From NCBI GenBank assembly GCA_025024175.1, contig QCXZ01000045.1, positions 5,210,649 through 5,274,648 of the forward strand: a stretch of DNA of 64,000 nt. Reading direction: 5' to 3'. This DNA comes from Rhyzopertha dominica (Eukaryota; Arthropoda; Insecta; Coleoptera; Bostrichidae). The notes below the pieces were generated by a model, which was given only the letters and a program-made list of their open reading frames with translations, made no database searches and had not been told where the DNA came from. Shown one piece after another: positions 43,801 through 54,425 of this stretch; within the stretch, counting starts at the first letter, position 1; every line of letters begins with the position of its first letter. A program made the position numbers and the translations under genes.

Positions 43801-44160
43801 AAAATATTTGCAGTAATACTCAAATGTTACATCAAGGAAAATAATTTCCGCTTTACAAAGNTATTAAAAATTTGTTTTGCTACTAAATAATATTATATTT
43901 GAACTAGAATTATTTGTTAAAACAAAATTTTCTTGTTTGGTTGTAGTACAACCATTGATTTCATAATTAAGCAAAATTCTGCAGGCAGCAGGACATGCTG
44001 GAATAATTGTGGCCCTTTTTTTCTAAATAACATGTTGCTGTGAACACTCTCTCGTTCAATAGCTGAGCTACCGGCTTAACGTTCATAATATTGTTAGAAA
44101 AATTAATATGCTTGTTCGTTAATTTACTCGTAGTTGCTAAGGTCCTTTTGACGACTGTAA
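43801..44160. other. Interval without recognised genes
   Basis: One N at 43861. Possibly the missing 5' exon of the DDE_3 gene, but nothing identifiable. Confidence 0.35.
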
Positions 44161-44161
44161 A

Positions 44162-44760
44162 TTATGCAGTTCTTTTAAGTAATGCCAAATAATCGCGTTG
44201 GTGCCTGCATAGATTACATTTCTGCCTTATAAAGTATTTCTTAGAAATTTTAACGTATGCAATGCATCTAGAAATTTTCTCGTTAGTAACTGGGTTCAAA
44301 AACCATGGTTTAATATCGGGTCCGTAAGGAAATTTGCACCGAAAACTTTGCCCATATTTTAGATTAACTGGTGCACATAAACATTTATACAATGTAACTG
44401 TGCAAGAAATTTTTGCAAAAGCTGTGCCCTTTGAATTGCATTTGATGATTTTATTAGGAAATAGCCTGAACGTATATTCCAACATCTATTTAGACTCACT
44501 GCAATAAAAACTAACGCATTGCTTGCTTTTGGAACATTATAGTCTTGTGGCATCTCCGTTCCTAAATCTACCCCTCCATAAAATTTAGAGCCATCAAAAA
44601 CAATTGTTCGCGTATGAACATTTCATCAACGACAATATTTACAAAAGTATTTTTTTCATTTGTTTGATCCTATATCGCTTGAAATGCTTCAGCGGTTAAT
44701 CCTGGTTTACGATCGACGGTGCTGTACCAGTTCCTCAATGTTGTTTGTTTGACGCACAAA
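44162..44760 (-). pseudogene. P-like transposase fragment
   Basis: Frames 44359-44553 (PQDYNVPKASNALVFIAVSL followed by N-R-C-W) and 44162-44485 are collinear with the block after the first catalytic Asp of P/THAP9 transposases. A shifted upstream piece reads VVDEMFIRE, likely the first Asp block, and the usual glycine-rich turn follows only out of frame. Several indels. A distinct lineage from the other P-like copies. Confidence 0.6.
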
Positions 44761-44967
44761 TTGGTAGGTTTTTTGGTGAATAAAAATATAGAGTTAACGT
44801 TGGAAAGTAGGGATTTGTAATTTTTGCATCGCAAACAAACAAATTGTACAATCTTAGAGACAATCCTAGCGAATTCAGTCCATATAAACTGAACAATGTG
44901 AAAGTTTTTATTGTACTACATGTATAGTTAGTTTCAAGCGGCTTATTGCGATGAAAATCCGTGTCCT

Positions 44968-45216
44968 TTGTTGAATTTATCAAATTTTAAGAATATATCT
45001 CCAACTGCTGTAGTTAATTACCGACAACAAAACGAACAGATTAAGACGGGCTCTATAAATATTAAAGTGGAGTTTGAAACGGGAAGTGGAGGCATACCAG
45101 CCAATAGGTCAGCGTTCTGTTTATTGCTCCATGATAGAATATTCGATTACTCCTCTACTCACTGTGGATGTGATACGGTTGATATAAATGCTCGGTCGAA
45201 ATCGAGGAATGGATAG
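44968..45216 (+). pseudogene. Possible double-jelly-roll capsid-like C-terminal fragment
   Basis: The frame has NEQIKTGSINIKVEFETGSG, IPANRSAFCLLLHDRIFDYS. A similar ending (…Q.E.LK.G…I.V…F…IPANT.AYAL.I.DR…) occurs in insect genome proteins labelled double jelly-roll-like, thought to derive from Polinton-type or virus capsids. Only about 70 residues are present, and the left part runs into a P-like remnant. The assignment is tentative and is made from remembered pattern, not a search. Confidence 0.35.
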
Positions 45217-45506
45217 CTTTTATTTCTCTTCGTTGATATCCTGCTAACCATGGCTCGAGCGTCATCGTCAACAACGAACTNGATTGTGATGTACGTCTAG
45301 GATCTAAGAGGAAAGGACAACGATTTTATTTTTAAAGAGGTTGCAGGTTGCGGTTTCAACAGCTGTTGGAACTTCTTCTTTCTCCATTTCTTCCATCATT
45401 GCAGGGTTGCTGGTTACGTTCGTACATTGACCTAGGACATTCTGTGTCTTTCTGGTATATCTATTGCAATTTCTTGTTCTCCTGCGATTATGGGATGATC
45501 TATTAA

Positions 45507-45983
45507 TTATTCGGTCGGCACCTCGTCAGTATACTGTTCTATTTCTCCCATTTCGATGTCCTCTTCAGTTGGCATTGGAGTGTATCCTTTGTTTCTGTTA
45601 AATAAAACTGCAGCACCAATAGCAGGTGTTCCAAATGCAGCAGCAGTAGCGGCTATTGTTGTATTTGGATTTCCATTAAAATATTCACTTTCTTCAGGCA
45701 AAGTTTCTCCCGGTTCCCGAGTAATATTATGTGCGATTGCGTATGTTTTATATGCGTCTTCAGCATTTTGTAATACGTTCTGGTTTACACTACACACGTA
45801 CACGTTAAATAAATTTAATGCACTAAAATCGCGAATTTGTACTCGTGTTAATTTAGTATAGTAAAAATCACCATCACTCAAATCAAATTCCTTTGTTATC
45901 CACCTTTGCTCTTGTTCGCTTAATTTTGTACCGTTACCATCATAATAACTGTGAATATGCTCTAAATCCATAATGGCCGTCAT
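45507..45983 (-). CDS. Uncharacterised 158-codon ORF
   Basis: An open frame with a plausible ATG (a second at residue 5). N-terminal half hydrophilic, with LSEQEQRWITKEFDLSDGDF; a central NTTIAATAAAFGTPAIGAAV segment is small-residue rich and could span or insert in a membrane; the acidic tail has PTEEDIEMGEIEQY. AATAAATTTC lies upstream, not downstream. Not recognised. The neighbour at 44968-45216 may be capsid-derived, so a virus-like or Polinton-like origin is possible but unproven. A second short frame (MMEEMEKEEVPTAVE) follows at about 45300-45400 on the same strand. Confidence 0.45.
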   Translation of the reverse strand: MTAIMDLEHIHSYYDGNGTKLSEQEQRWITKEFDLSDGDFYYTKLTRVQIRDFSALNLFNVYVCSVNQNVLQNAEDAYKTYAIAHNITREPGETLPEESEYFNGNPNTTIAATAAAFGTPAIGAAVLFNRNKGYTPMPTEEDIEMGEIEQYTDEVPTE

Positions 45984-46378
45984 GTTTTCAAGTCTCCGGA
46001 TACGCGTATATTGAATTTTAATCGTAAGTACATTAGTTTATTAATGTTATAATAAATTTCATTTATTACTCTAAAAGTATATGCGTGCGCCATCTAGCGG
46101 TCAGTAGTCGTCGTCACAGAGCGTCGAGAGCACCGAGTAGAGCGACCTGTAATACCCACCCACCCTGCTATACTTTCTAACTAAGTTTAGATATCGTTAA
46201 GATTTTTATATTAGTCTCTAGGCCTTGTTTTTTTCGATCATTATGTATTCATAACAACTTACACGTACATATTTTCTCCTCCGTGATTTTTCTTGAACAC
46301 CCTAATTTACAGTTTCCTCCACATGGAAGTCGCAGTTGTTTGGCTCTCATTTCATTCTTGGTTTTTGACGCGGATATA

Positions 46379-46414
46379 CAGGATGCTTCAAAAAAATGTA
46401 TACACACTTTGAAC
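46379..46414 (+). repeat. Left terminal inverted repeat, DD41D element
   Basis: CAGGATGCTTCAAAAAAATG..., matching 47677-47712 in reverse complement with two mismatches. Confidence 0.87.
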
Positions 46415-46508
46415 TTCCATAGAAAATTTATTTACCGTTCTACAAAGTTAAATTTCAGGAAAATAGAAAGCTGAAAGTCCTTTGTAAATGAAACATAAAT
46501 AACAAATG

Positions 46509-47570
46509 TTAATACTGTTCAAATTGGTGACCTGCAGCATCAATACAATTCTGAGTACGAGTCACCACTGATTCTGTACATCGTATCAAAACGTCCAATG
46601 AGATTTCTCTACACACTGCTTGAATCTCATTCCAAAGAATGTCTAGGTTACGTGGTTTACGTTTGTACACCTCATCTTTTACTGTGCCCCACAAGAAGAA
46701 ATCCAGTGGTGTAAGGTCTGGAGAGCGTGCTAGAAACTCGATTGGCCCCCTGCGTCCTATCCACTGGCCCGACAAATTTTGATCCAGGTAAGCTCGTACG
46801 TCCCTGTGATAGTGCGGCGGAGCACCATCTTGTTGAAAATAAAAATCATCATTACGCTATAATGCACGAATGGCAGGAAATATGGAATCAGCAAGCATTG
46901 TTAGGTAATTAATACCAGTTACAGTGCCTTAAAATCGAAAAGGTCCAATGAGTCCCCTTGAAGACAAACCGCACCACACATTTACACCAGGCAAATTTAC
47001 AGCTTTTTCAATTGTAATGTGAGGATTTTCTTCACCCCAGTAAACACAATTGTGCCTATTGACAGTTCCATTAAGTTTGAATTGGGCTTCATCCGACCAA
47101 ATGATGCTACCCATAAATCCCGGTTCACGTATCACCATCTCCTGAATCCATTCACAAAATTGCAACCTTCGATCTGGATCGTCGTCATTTAGCTGTTGCA
47201 CCAGCCTTGGAATGTAAACACGATACTTGCCTCTCTTCAGAATGCGTAGCACGCTGCTAGCACTTACATCACTTTCACGTGCCCCTTGCCTTGAAGATTT
47301 GTTAGGAGAGCGTTGAAACAGTTCCAAGACTGCCGTTGATGACTCATCACTTGTAGCTGTTCGAGGCCGACCTGAATGACCTTTATGCACATCACACACT
47401 GTTCCATGAACTTCGAATTTGTCTCGTATGCGTGTAATTGTTAATCTTGAAGGTGGTTCTGTATCATACTCCCTTCTCCACTGTCTTTGAACTTCATTTA
47501 CATTCTCAAACTTCCAGTACCACTTAATAATCTGCTTACGTTCTTCAAAACTCAAACGTACGTCCCCCAT
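46509..47570 (-). pseudogene. DD41D transposase, two in-frame stops
   Basis: Start at ATG 47570 ([14 protein letters not shown]). Helix-turn-helix domains with [12 protein letters not shown] and [12 protein letters not shown], and [10 protein letters not shown] between. First Asp: [10 protein letters not shown]; second: FQQDGAPPHYH; third: LTPLDFFLWG, with 41 residues between the last two by my count. The frame is continuous apart from a TAA and a TAG (about 46930 and 46857). DD41D spacing is the hallmark of the rosa-type branch of Tc1/mariner. Only two nonsense codons and no frameshift mean decay is recent. Confidence 0.9.
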
Positions 47571-47676
47571 GTTGATATTACAAATTCCAACTGATAATAT
47601 AACATAGAGGGACGATTATGCTGGCACCTGGCGAAGAAATATAACATTAGCCTTGTAGAGCGGGAAAACTACAATA

Positions 47677-47712
47677 GTTTAAAGTGTGTATACATTTTTT
47701 TGAAGCACCCTG
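47677..47712 (+). repeat. Right terminal inverted repeat, DD41D element
   Basis: Ends TTTTTGAAGCACCCTG, then TA. Confidence 0.87.
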
Positions 47713-47935
47713 TATATGCCAGTCCCGAATTTCGTTTGATTTTTGATCGTCTAATAGCTCAGGTTTCTGGATTAGCTTTCCTTTTTCTTGATTTTTTCTT
47801 AATGGTTGTTTGGTCGTCAGAATTGGTATCCGAGGTATCTGATTGTTCTATAGTTTGACTTTCAAACTCATCAGGATTCTCTGTTTGGTTTAGATCATGG
47901 TTTTCAGATTTATCAGGTGTAGAGTATTATACGCG

Positions 47936-48495
47936 TGGTTGTTCGAGTTAATCGAACGTTCGCGAAACCGGCGCACAAGCGGCTCTTTTTAAAGTACACT
48001 TGCGTCCCATGCACTGAATAAAATTATTTAATAATATAAATTACAGATAAAATTGAAACACTACTACTAAACTTCTCACAACCAACAATCTTTGAGGTTT
48101 TACAATATTTCGTATTCGGCTCTTGAAAAGTAACTAACTATATGAATGTTTGTGCCCTTACAAGTAAACTCCTAGTTGTACACTATTGGTTACCCTACCC
48201 TTTCTCGCAAACTGAAATAGCCAATCGGAAATAAATACGTATTGGAAATTTGGTGAAGGTAAAATTGTGGGGAATTCCGTTATAAGGTATGAAAGGGTAG
48301 GTTTACAGCACCAGATGCGGGGTTGAAAAAACCACTAGTCTACGGGTTAGCTGAATTGACCGACGACAAAGGGACCGTCGTTATAAAATATGGTAAAATG
48401 CAAACTTTACAAATGGCATATGACAATAGTCGGCAAATATCAAAGAGCATAAGGGTCCGCGGAAATGAGCAATAAAATATAAGGTTTAAAATTGG
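47936..48495. other. Interval without recognised genes
   Basis: May include the 5' flank of the CGGQNRN-family gene. No motif recognised. Ends at a (TA)n tract. Confidence 0.4.
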
Positions 48496-48497
48496 GA

Positions 48498-48499
<2 letters not shown>

Positions 48500-48536
<37 letters not shown>
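48500..48536. repeat. (TA)n microsatellite
   Basis: About 37 bp of alternating TA, directly left of the Penelope-like element. Confidence 0.95.
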
Positions 48537-48539
<3 letters not shown>

Positions 48540-48569
48540 ATCTTTAAGATTTCTGCGAGTATAGCATGT

Positions 48570-50088
48570 GTTATTATTAACATACCTTTCAAAGTTTTCT
48601 CGCATGGGGTGTGAAAAGCTCCGTGCAGAGTCTGTTCCACGACGTTTCGATGAAATATCATTCATCATCTTCTAGTGGTAAATTGTTAAGTTTTTGAAAT
48701 CTTTTTGACAATGTCAAAATCTATTGCGTGTTGATTTTTCGTGTTGCAGCTGTCCTTGCTCGACTGCGGGTGACTGGCGCAGTGTATGCCGATGCATTTT
48801 GATCCTGACCTGATGTGATGTCTGTATGACGTGAAGATCCTGGAGAAGGGGCTACAGCATTGTTTGAAGATACACTCGATCCCACAGTCAACTTGTACTC
48901 TTCTAATACTGGTTTCCAAGCCGTTGGCAAGCGCAGGCTGTCATCTCTCCTATTTAGGTTTTCTTGTCTTTTCTCAATTTCTATTGCCTCCCTTGTTATT
49001 CTGAATAGGAAATTGTCCACACTAGCTATCTGTCTTGCTTCTTCTTGTGACCCGTCGTCAGTGTATGCTGGAACAGTGCCGAGGTGGTCTGCTTCTGTTT
49101 GACTAGGTTTTTGTGTTCTTGTATTCTTGCTGATATTTTTCTATTTGTCTGGCCTACATATTGTTTCTGGCAGTCCAAACAAGGGATTTGATAGACTCCT
49201 TGGTTTTCAAGCGCAATTTTGTCTTTTGGGATTTTCAAAAAGGAGCCAATTTTATTGCCTGCCTTATATGCCGTTCTAATGTTATGTCTCTTCAAAACAG
49301 TTTCTATTTTCGTTGAAACTCCTTTTACATAAGGGAAAACTACCGTTTTTTGTTGTTCTTCTGTTGTCTGTGTTCTTTTAGCTTGCTGTCTAAATGCTTT
49401 TTGAATTGTTTTATTTCGATAACCATTTCCTTGTAAAGCTGCAGTTATTTTTTGTTTTTCTGTATTAATATTTTTCTTATCTGCCAGTCGTAGTGAACGT
49501 GTTACCAAAGTTTGAACAACAGAGAATAGCTGACGAGGATGGTGGTGAGAATTTGCATTTAGGTACCGGTTTGTGTGTGTTGCTTTTCTATATACCGTAT
49601 GTTCGATGTTATTATGGCTTCTCTTTAAAAGAACATCCAAAAATGGTATTTGACCGCCTTGTTCCGTTTCCATTGTGAATTGGATTTTGTTGTGTATACT
49701 ATTAATGTGTTGTAGAAATTTTTGAAGCTCATCTTGTCCATACCGCCAAATTACAAACGTGTCGTCAACATATCTTAGCCACAAAGCTGGTTTCTTTGGT
49801 GCTGTTCGCAGTGCTTCTGTCTCAAAGTGTTCCATGTATAAGTTTGCGATGACAGGTGATAATGGTGAACCCATAGGAGCGCCTTGTACTTGTTTATAAC
49901 GGTGTCCGTCGAAAATGAAATAAGTATTGTTGAGACAATGTTTTATTAATTCCATGATATGTTGTGGGGGATGGTATTTTTGTTGAATTATATTGAATGA
50001 TATTTCATCGAAACGTCGTGGAACAGACTCTGCACGGAGCTTTTCACACCCCATGCGAGAAAACTTTGAAAGGTATGTTAATAATAAC
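48570..50088 (-). mobile_element. Penelope-like element 1 with 95-bp inverted ends, 5'-truncated
   Basis: The minus-strand RT/GIY-YIG frame runs to a 3' terminal segment, and an inverted copy of the terminal 95 bp (48570-48664) is joined to the truncated 5' side (49994-50088). The inverted arms appear identical. The 3' segment contains GAAACGTCG, preceded by CTAGAAGATGATG, the box shared by PLEs. TA-repeat tracts lie on both sides (48500-48536, 50089-50104). 5' truncation with an inverted terminal piece is a known structural habit of PLEs. Confidence 0.82.
48721..50000 (-). pseudogene. PLE 1 reverse transcriptase + GIY-YIG protein (truncated, one shift)
   Basis: From the 5' break at FNIIQQKYHPPQ the frame contains the RT palm blocks GAPMGSPLSPVIANLYMEHF and LRYVDDTFVIW (YVDD catalytic pair), then IPFLDVLLKR, a basic linker, and a GIY-YIG nuclease: QGVYQIPCLDCQKQYVGQTNR with EHKNLV. 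After KKKQDR the frame stops at 49026 and continues in another frame (48721-49020) with ITREAIEIEKR, so an indel is present. The N-terminal fingers region is missing. Closely related to PLE 2. Confidence 0.88.
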
Positions 50089-50104
50089 ATATATATATAT
50101 ATAT
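50089..50104. repeat. Short (TA)n tract
   Basis: About 16 bp of alternating TA at the right edge of PLE 1. Confidence 0.8.
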
Positions 50105-52240
50105 TGTGTTAGCGTACCAAATGGCATCCGCCCTACCGCCCGGCACTTTGGCATCCACTGATATACACGCCGTATATCCCATGTATTTTGTTGTACTGAC
50201 TACGGCCCTGTTGACGTCCGGTACAGCTAGCGCGTGAGGTTGCATCCTTCTATACATATTATACAAAAAAAGGTTAGGTTGGCAGCCGTATATTACAAGA
50301 TGGCATCCTTCGCGCTGTTGCCGGATAATTTTCGTAATGCGCAACACCCGCACTAACCATATTCTAAGCAGTTTAGAGTTTCGCATTAGTTGTGGCATAT
50401 AATTATTTTCATTTGGAAGCTTATTTATTGCACACAAATATTGTATTAATTTTTGAGACCTGTTGCCTAAGTTTAAACGTGGACAGAGTCATTTTAAAGT
50501 CGGCGTATCCTAAAAACACCTGGAAGGGAAATGACCAACAGATATTCGATAAAAATAGTTTAGATTTGCCTTGTCTATCGCAAAGGGTCGCAATCGCTGA
50601 AGTAAATTGAAAAGAATGCAATTTAATTAAAAGTTAAAATATTAAGATGGGTTTAAAACCCATCTCCTAAAATGTATGCATTATTTAACACAAATTTTGT
50701 CTGAAAGATTTTATCTACTAAGATAAAGCTCCTAATATGTTTTAAACTATTAAAACTAGGTTTACCAACTTATTATGTCTAAAACAGAATGTTACTCAAC
50801 AATTTATTTCGTTATCATTTCATTTGCAAAAAATCAAATAGCAGGATATGTAAATGGGAATAAATTTTACACAGATTTGATGAATATCGTCATTTTCTAT
50901 CTAAAACAAAATTATGCAGAAAAAACAAACAGAGAATATATTTCACCCTAGGTTAATGGTTCTTGGCATCTTTCATATTACGAAATTGATACTCTTGAAA
51001 CAGAGGTTCCAAATCTGATGGGTAGGTGCTGGTAGCTTATATGAGAATTATTAATTTTGCATTACATTTTATTTTTTTGCACATAAAACGACTTATATGC
51101 TATTCTTGCATCAAAAAACAACATGCTATCAACAAATAAGAATGTAAATACTAGTGCCTGTGTGCATCTTTTTTTTGGANCCTTATCACATTCAAACATG
51201 TATACTGAACATGAGATAGAAAGACAAGATATAGGAGCATTAAATATAAGTTTTTAATGTGGTCTGATAAAGTTTATAACAAGAAACAAGTAGTAGATGC
51301 ACTATTTTTTAAAAATTAATTACCGCTTTTCAGTTTCAATATAGATTAAATTTCCTACTTTATTTGTCGCTCAAGAAGTCAGCTATACTCTATACCTTAA
51401 GAAAAATCATATTTATTGGAACTGAAAATTCTTGATTTTGTTGGTTTATATTAAAGTACCTGTCCCTTCTCGCCATCTTGCCGTAAAAATAAAAGATAAA
51501 AATGTGATTCGATTGCACATTACTTATAATTACATTTATTTAATATTACATTTTGGTTATTGGAATGAAAGCGATATCTATTAATTACAAAACAGAAATT
51601 GAAAAACATCATCCTTATCCTCTACATCACAATAATTGGATTTCTTCTGTATCAGACAAGTTTTCTCAAACCAGTTCCAAGTTATTAAATATTAAATAAG
51701 CAGCTATAGCTCAAATTCATATATGTTTTAGCCGCACTGATCACCATTAGGTTCAACCTCGTCTAAGCATTAACAATCCCTAAATATAAAAGGTAACGTT
51801 GACGCAGTTATCACCTAATTTGTGTGCAGAGTGCCGAAGCAGTTTGTTAAGCAGAACGTATACAATTTTTCTTCCAACAGCACAAATTGCTTTAAAAATA
51901 ACTAAGCAATTAAGAAATAAATATATATATTAGACGCCAATCACGAATTTTATTATTTCTAGGATATCATATATAACTTGTTGCATCTCAAGTCTTTGTA
52001 AGTAAAACGTAAAAACACGTACAAATAGCGAAATAATAACATCAGCCATAATTTATGACAATGCAATGAAGCAGTTATAATAGAATTGTGGGCCTGTTTT
52101 GCCGACTTGCCTGCCGTTGGCCGTAACAGATATTTAAATTCGGACTATCAACCATTTTATGACAGGGACCGCAATGAGTCTATAAGCTCATACAGTGCTC
52201 ATGTTGACAAATGGTCAATCAATTAGGTAGCTTGGAAAGA
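50105..52240. other. Long interval without recognised genes
   Basis: AT-rich, with one N at 51180. The part 50110-50350 has higher GC and repeated GGCATCC-type words that also occur near 55840-55915, which may be a shared short repeat. Otherwise nothing recognised. Confidence 0.4.
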
Positions 52241-52249
52241 AGCTGTCTC

Positions 52250-52560
52250 GCTCGATTTATCAGATAATTCTAAAGATCGTTTCGACCTCAAACGATCATT
52301 ATCATTATAGCGTTAGATGTGCAAAATTTTGCTTCTGTTGCATATTTTACAGGGGTTGTAAAGTAGCGTTGTAAAATCCTCTGCCCTGGATTTTGAGGGC
52401 CGATTTCCTAGTTTCGGCAAAGTCAAAGGCGTACTGGACGTGGGAATTTCTATTTTCGTATTTGCCAATTGTGTTTTCTGATGCTGACCTATTTTATTTC
52501 TAAAAGATCTAAAAAGTTTTGTTTTTTACTTTTCCCTTCGCAACGTAAGATTTTGATGTC
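52250..52560 (+). repeat. PLE 3 terminal repeat, left
   Basis: Blocks TTTATCAGATAATTCTAAAG, TGCAAAATTTTG, TTTACAGGGGTTGTAAAGTA and GGATTTTGAGGGCCGATTTC are shared with the two other copies. Confidence 0.6.
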
Positions 52561-52639
52561 GTTTTCAGCAAAACCTGTTTTGCTTTTATTTGAATATTTC
52601 GACCAAGATTCAACGTAAAATAACTTTGATGCATGCAAA

Positions 52640-53180
52640 TTTCCACACTATTTAATAGTTATGTTTTCTGTGTTTGATAGGTGGCAGTTTTCTATTAAAT
52701 TTTTGATAGAGGTATAGAAGCGAAAAGATTAGACACATCAGAAGACACAAGGAAAGCATTATTTGGTACTGATAATTATTTTACCTTTTTCGCGAAACCT
52801 ATTATGGAATTCTTCAAGCTGAATAGATTGGCATTCAATTGAACCTGTTAAAACGTTGTTGGTAAATTTGCGTAATGGATCATTAATGTAAAAAACGACC
52901 GGTCTGAGAGTTGAATTTTTGGGAGACCATATAGAATTGGAATACAGGGGTTCATTATTCTTAATTTGTACTTTTCTTCGTTTAATATCAAGTGTTTCAA
53001 AGATTTTACAATGCTAGTGACATCTATTTGGATCTAGCCTGTGAGATCTGAATCAAACTTAGAAAAGCTTTTTGTATTCAATAAATCATTTAGTTTAGTT
53101 CGGTATTCATCTGGTTTTAATAAATAGTGAATTATCTGTACATTTTTGTTTTATGCTTTTTTCGATTTCTACATTTTATA
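52640..53180 (-). pseudogene. PLE 3 reverse transcriptase N-terminal fragment
   Basis: Conceptual minus-strand reading gives KLRIMNPCIPILYGLPKIQL, then after a few stops FLVSSDVSNLFASIPL. These match the …YGLPK.HK… and …L.S.DV.SLF..IP… blocks of Penelope RTs. Stops and shifts throughout. Confidence 0.55.
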
Positions 53181-53944
53181 CGAATAGCAGCGTTGTATTC
53201 ATTTGATATCGTATCTGCATCCGCGTACTTTTCGTCTTTCGTATCTTCAGTTGACTTATTAGTCCAACGCTAATTCTGATTTCAAATTCTTTTTTAGACA
53301 CTGGTAAAGTTGAGTTACATTTTCGATTTTTATTTAATTATTTTTGTTTTGCTTGTGTAAAATGTGCATTCGTAAGGTTGACTAAACGATTATTGAATTT
53401 AAATTCGCACTGGGGATTAACCGAGTTGATTTTAATTCTATTTTCTATTTGATGAGCAAACTAGCATTTGAACATCGCTGTAGATGTCGTTAGTTATCTC
53501 ATAAAAATTATGTTTAGCAGTTTTTATGTAATTATTTGTCAACTAATTTTAAATGTTCACCCGGGTTTTGCTGACGTGTGTGCCACTTTCTGATTTCCAA
53601 GTCGATCCAAATGGTTATTGCTCGCTGTATGGCCCTTTTTTCACAAGTTATTGTTACACTTAATATTCATATAGCCTGCTGTAAAACCATAGAACTTACA
53701 TTGATTATTAAACCAAATAGGATTAGATCACATTTACTTTAAGTAAAGTCTCTTTGAAGACAAATACCAATTTACCCCACTGGCGGTGAGACTACAAAGA
53801 ATGCCGTACAATGTTAATATAAATGATAAATAACATATTTACGCCGCAGAAAATTATTTTAACGGTGTTAGTGTTTGCGTTAAAAATAGGTTGAATAGAT
53901 TCGGAATAAAAGTAATAGAGATAATTAAGTGCAATTTGGGACGT

Positions 53945-54060
53945 CTTGTTAACAATAAACCAAAAACCAAAAGCGGTATTTACCAACTAAAATGTATGCA
54001 ATGCGATATTGTATAAATAGGACAATCAAGTTGAGCTATTAAAATAAAAGCACAACAGGT
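53945..54060 (+). pseudogene. PLE 3 GIY-YIG fragment
   Basis: The plus strand reads KSGIYQLKCMQCDIV, a stop, IGQSS, matching GIY…C..C…YIGQT. Short and interrupted. Confidence 0.5.
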
Positions 54061-54425
54061 GCCATTGCATAAAAAATAATCATTATACTTACATGAAAAC
54101 GATATTTCGAAAGGGAAGGTAAAAAAATGAACCTTTTGGAGCTTTTGAAAATAAAGCAGTCTGAATCAGAAAAAACATTTGGCAAATAAGGAAATAAAAA
54201 TTCCCACGTCCACCACACCTTTGATCTTGCCGAAACTAGGAAGTCGGCCCTCAAAATGCAGGTCAGAGAATTTTACAACGCTACTTTACAGCTCCTGTAA
54301 AATAGGGGACGTAAACAAAATTCTGCACATCTGAGTTTAGTATAATGTTGTTATCTATCTGGTAATGTCTGTTTGAGGTTGAAGCGATCGTCAGAGTTAT
54401 CTCATAAATCGAATGAAGTAGATAA
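54030..54425 (-). repeat. PLE 3 terminal repeat, right (inverted)
   Basis: Reverse complement shares ATAACTCTGACGATCG, GATGTGCAGAATTTTG and GGCCGACTTCCTAGTTTCGG with the left copy at 52250-52560. Confidence 0.6.

Larger units (their letters stand above)
46379..47712 (-). mobile_element. Tc1/mariner DD41D element
   Basis: 1334 bp. Inverted ends of about 36 bp (CAGGATGCTTCAAAAAAATG at the left; two mismatches to the right end) flanked by TA (46377-46378, 47713-47714). It carries one transposase frame with two stops. The element interrupts a CGGQNRN-family gene remnant. Confidence 0.9.
46262..47935 (-). pseudogene. CGGQNRN-family protein N-terminal region, split by DD41D element
   Basis: Right part (47715-47935): an acidic serine/threonine-rich stretch, then KKKSRKRKANPET, stop, AIRRSKIKRNSGLAY. 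Left part (46262-46376): SASKTKNEMRAKQLRLPCGG, then CKLGCSRKITEEK. Together they resemble the N-terminal K..R..G..Y......V..R.L..PC...C...C...I.EE block of the uncharacterised insect protein family whose CGGQNRN block is at 17957-18358. The DD41D element lies between at a TA. Removing it leaves a one-base frame difference, and one stop lies upstream, so the gene is dead. Confidence 0.45.
52250..54425. mobile_element. Penelope-like element 3 remnant with inverted terminal repeats
   Basis: A terminal sequence at 52250-52560 recurs inverted at 54030-54425; both resemble 16610-16985. Between them are a minus-strand RT N-terminal fragment (52640-53180) and a plus-strand GIY-YIG fragment (53945-54060). 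Opposite orientation of the two coding scraps means two partial copies joined head to head, as in the younger PLEs of this window. Strongly decayed. Confidence 0.6.

Noticed and set aside
48440..48668. Minus-strand frames running through IYIYIY
   Set aside because: Translation of the (TA)n tract at 48500-48536 joined to PLE terminal sequence.
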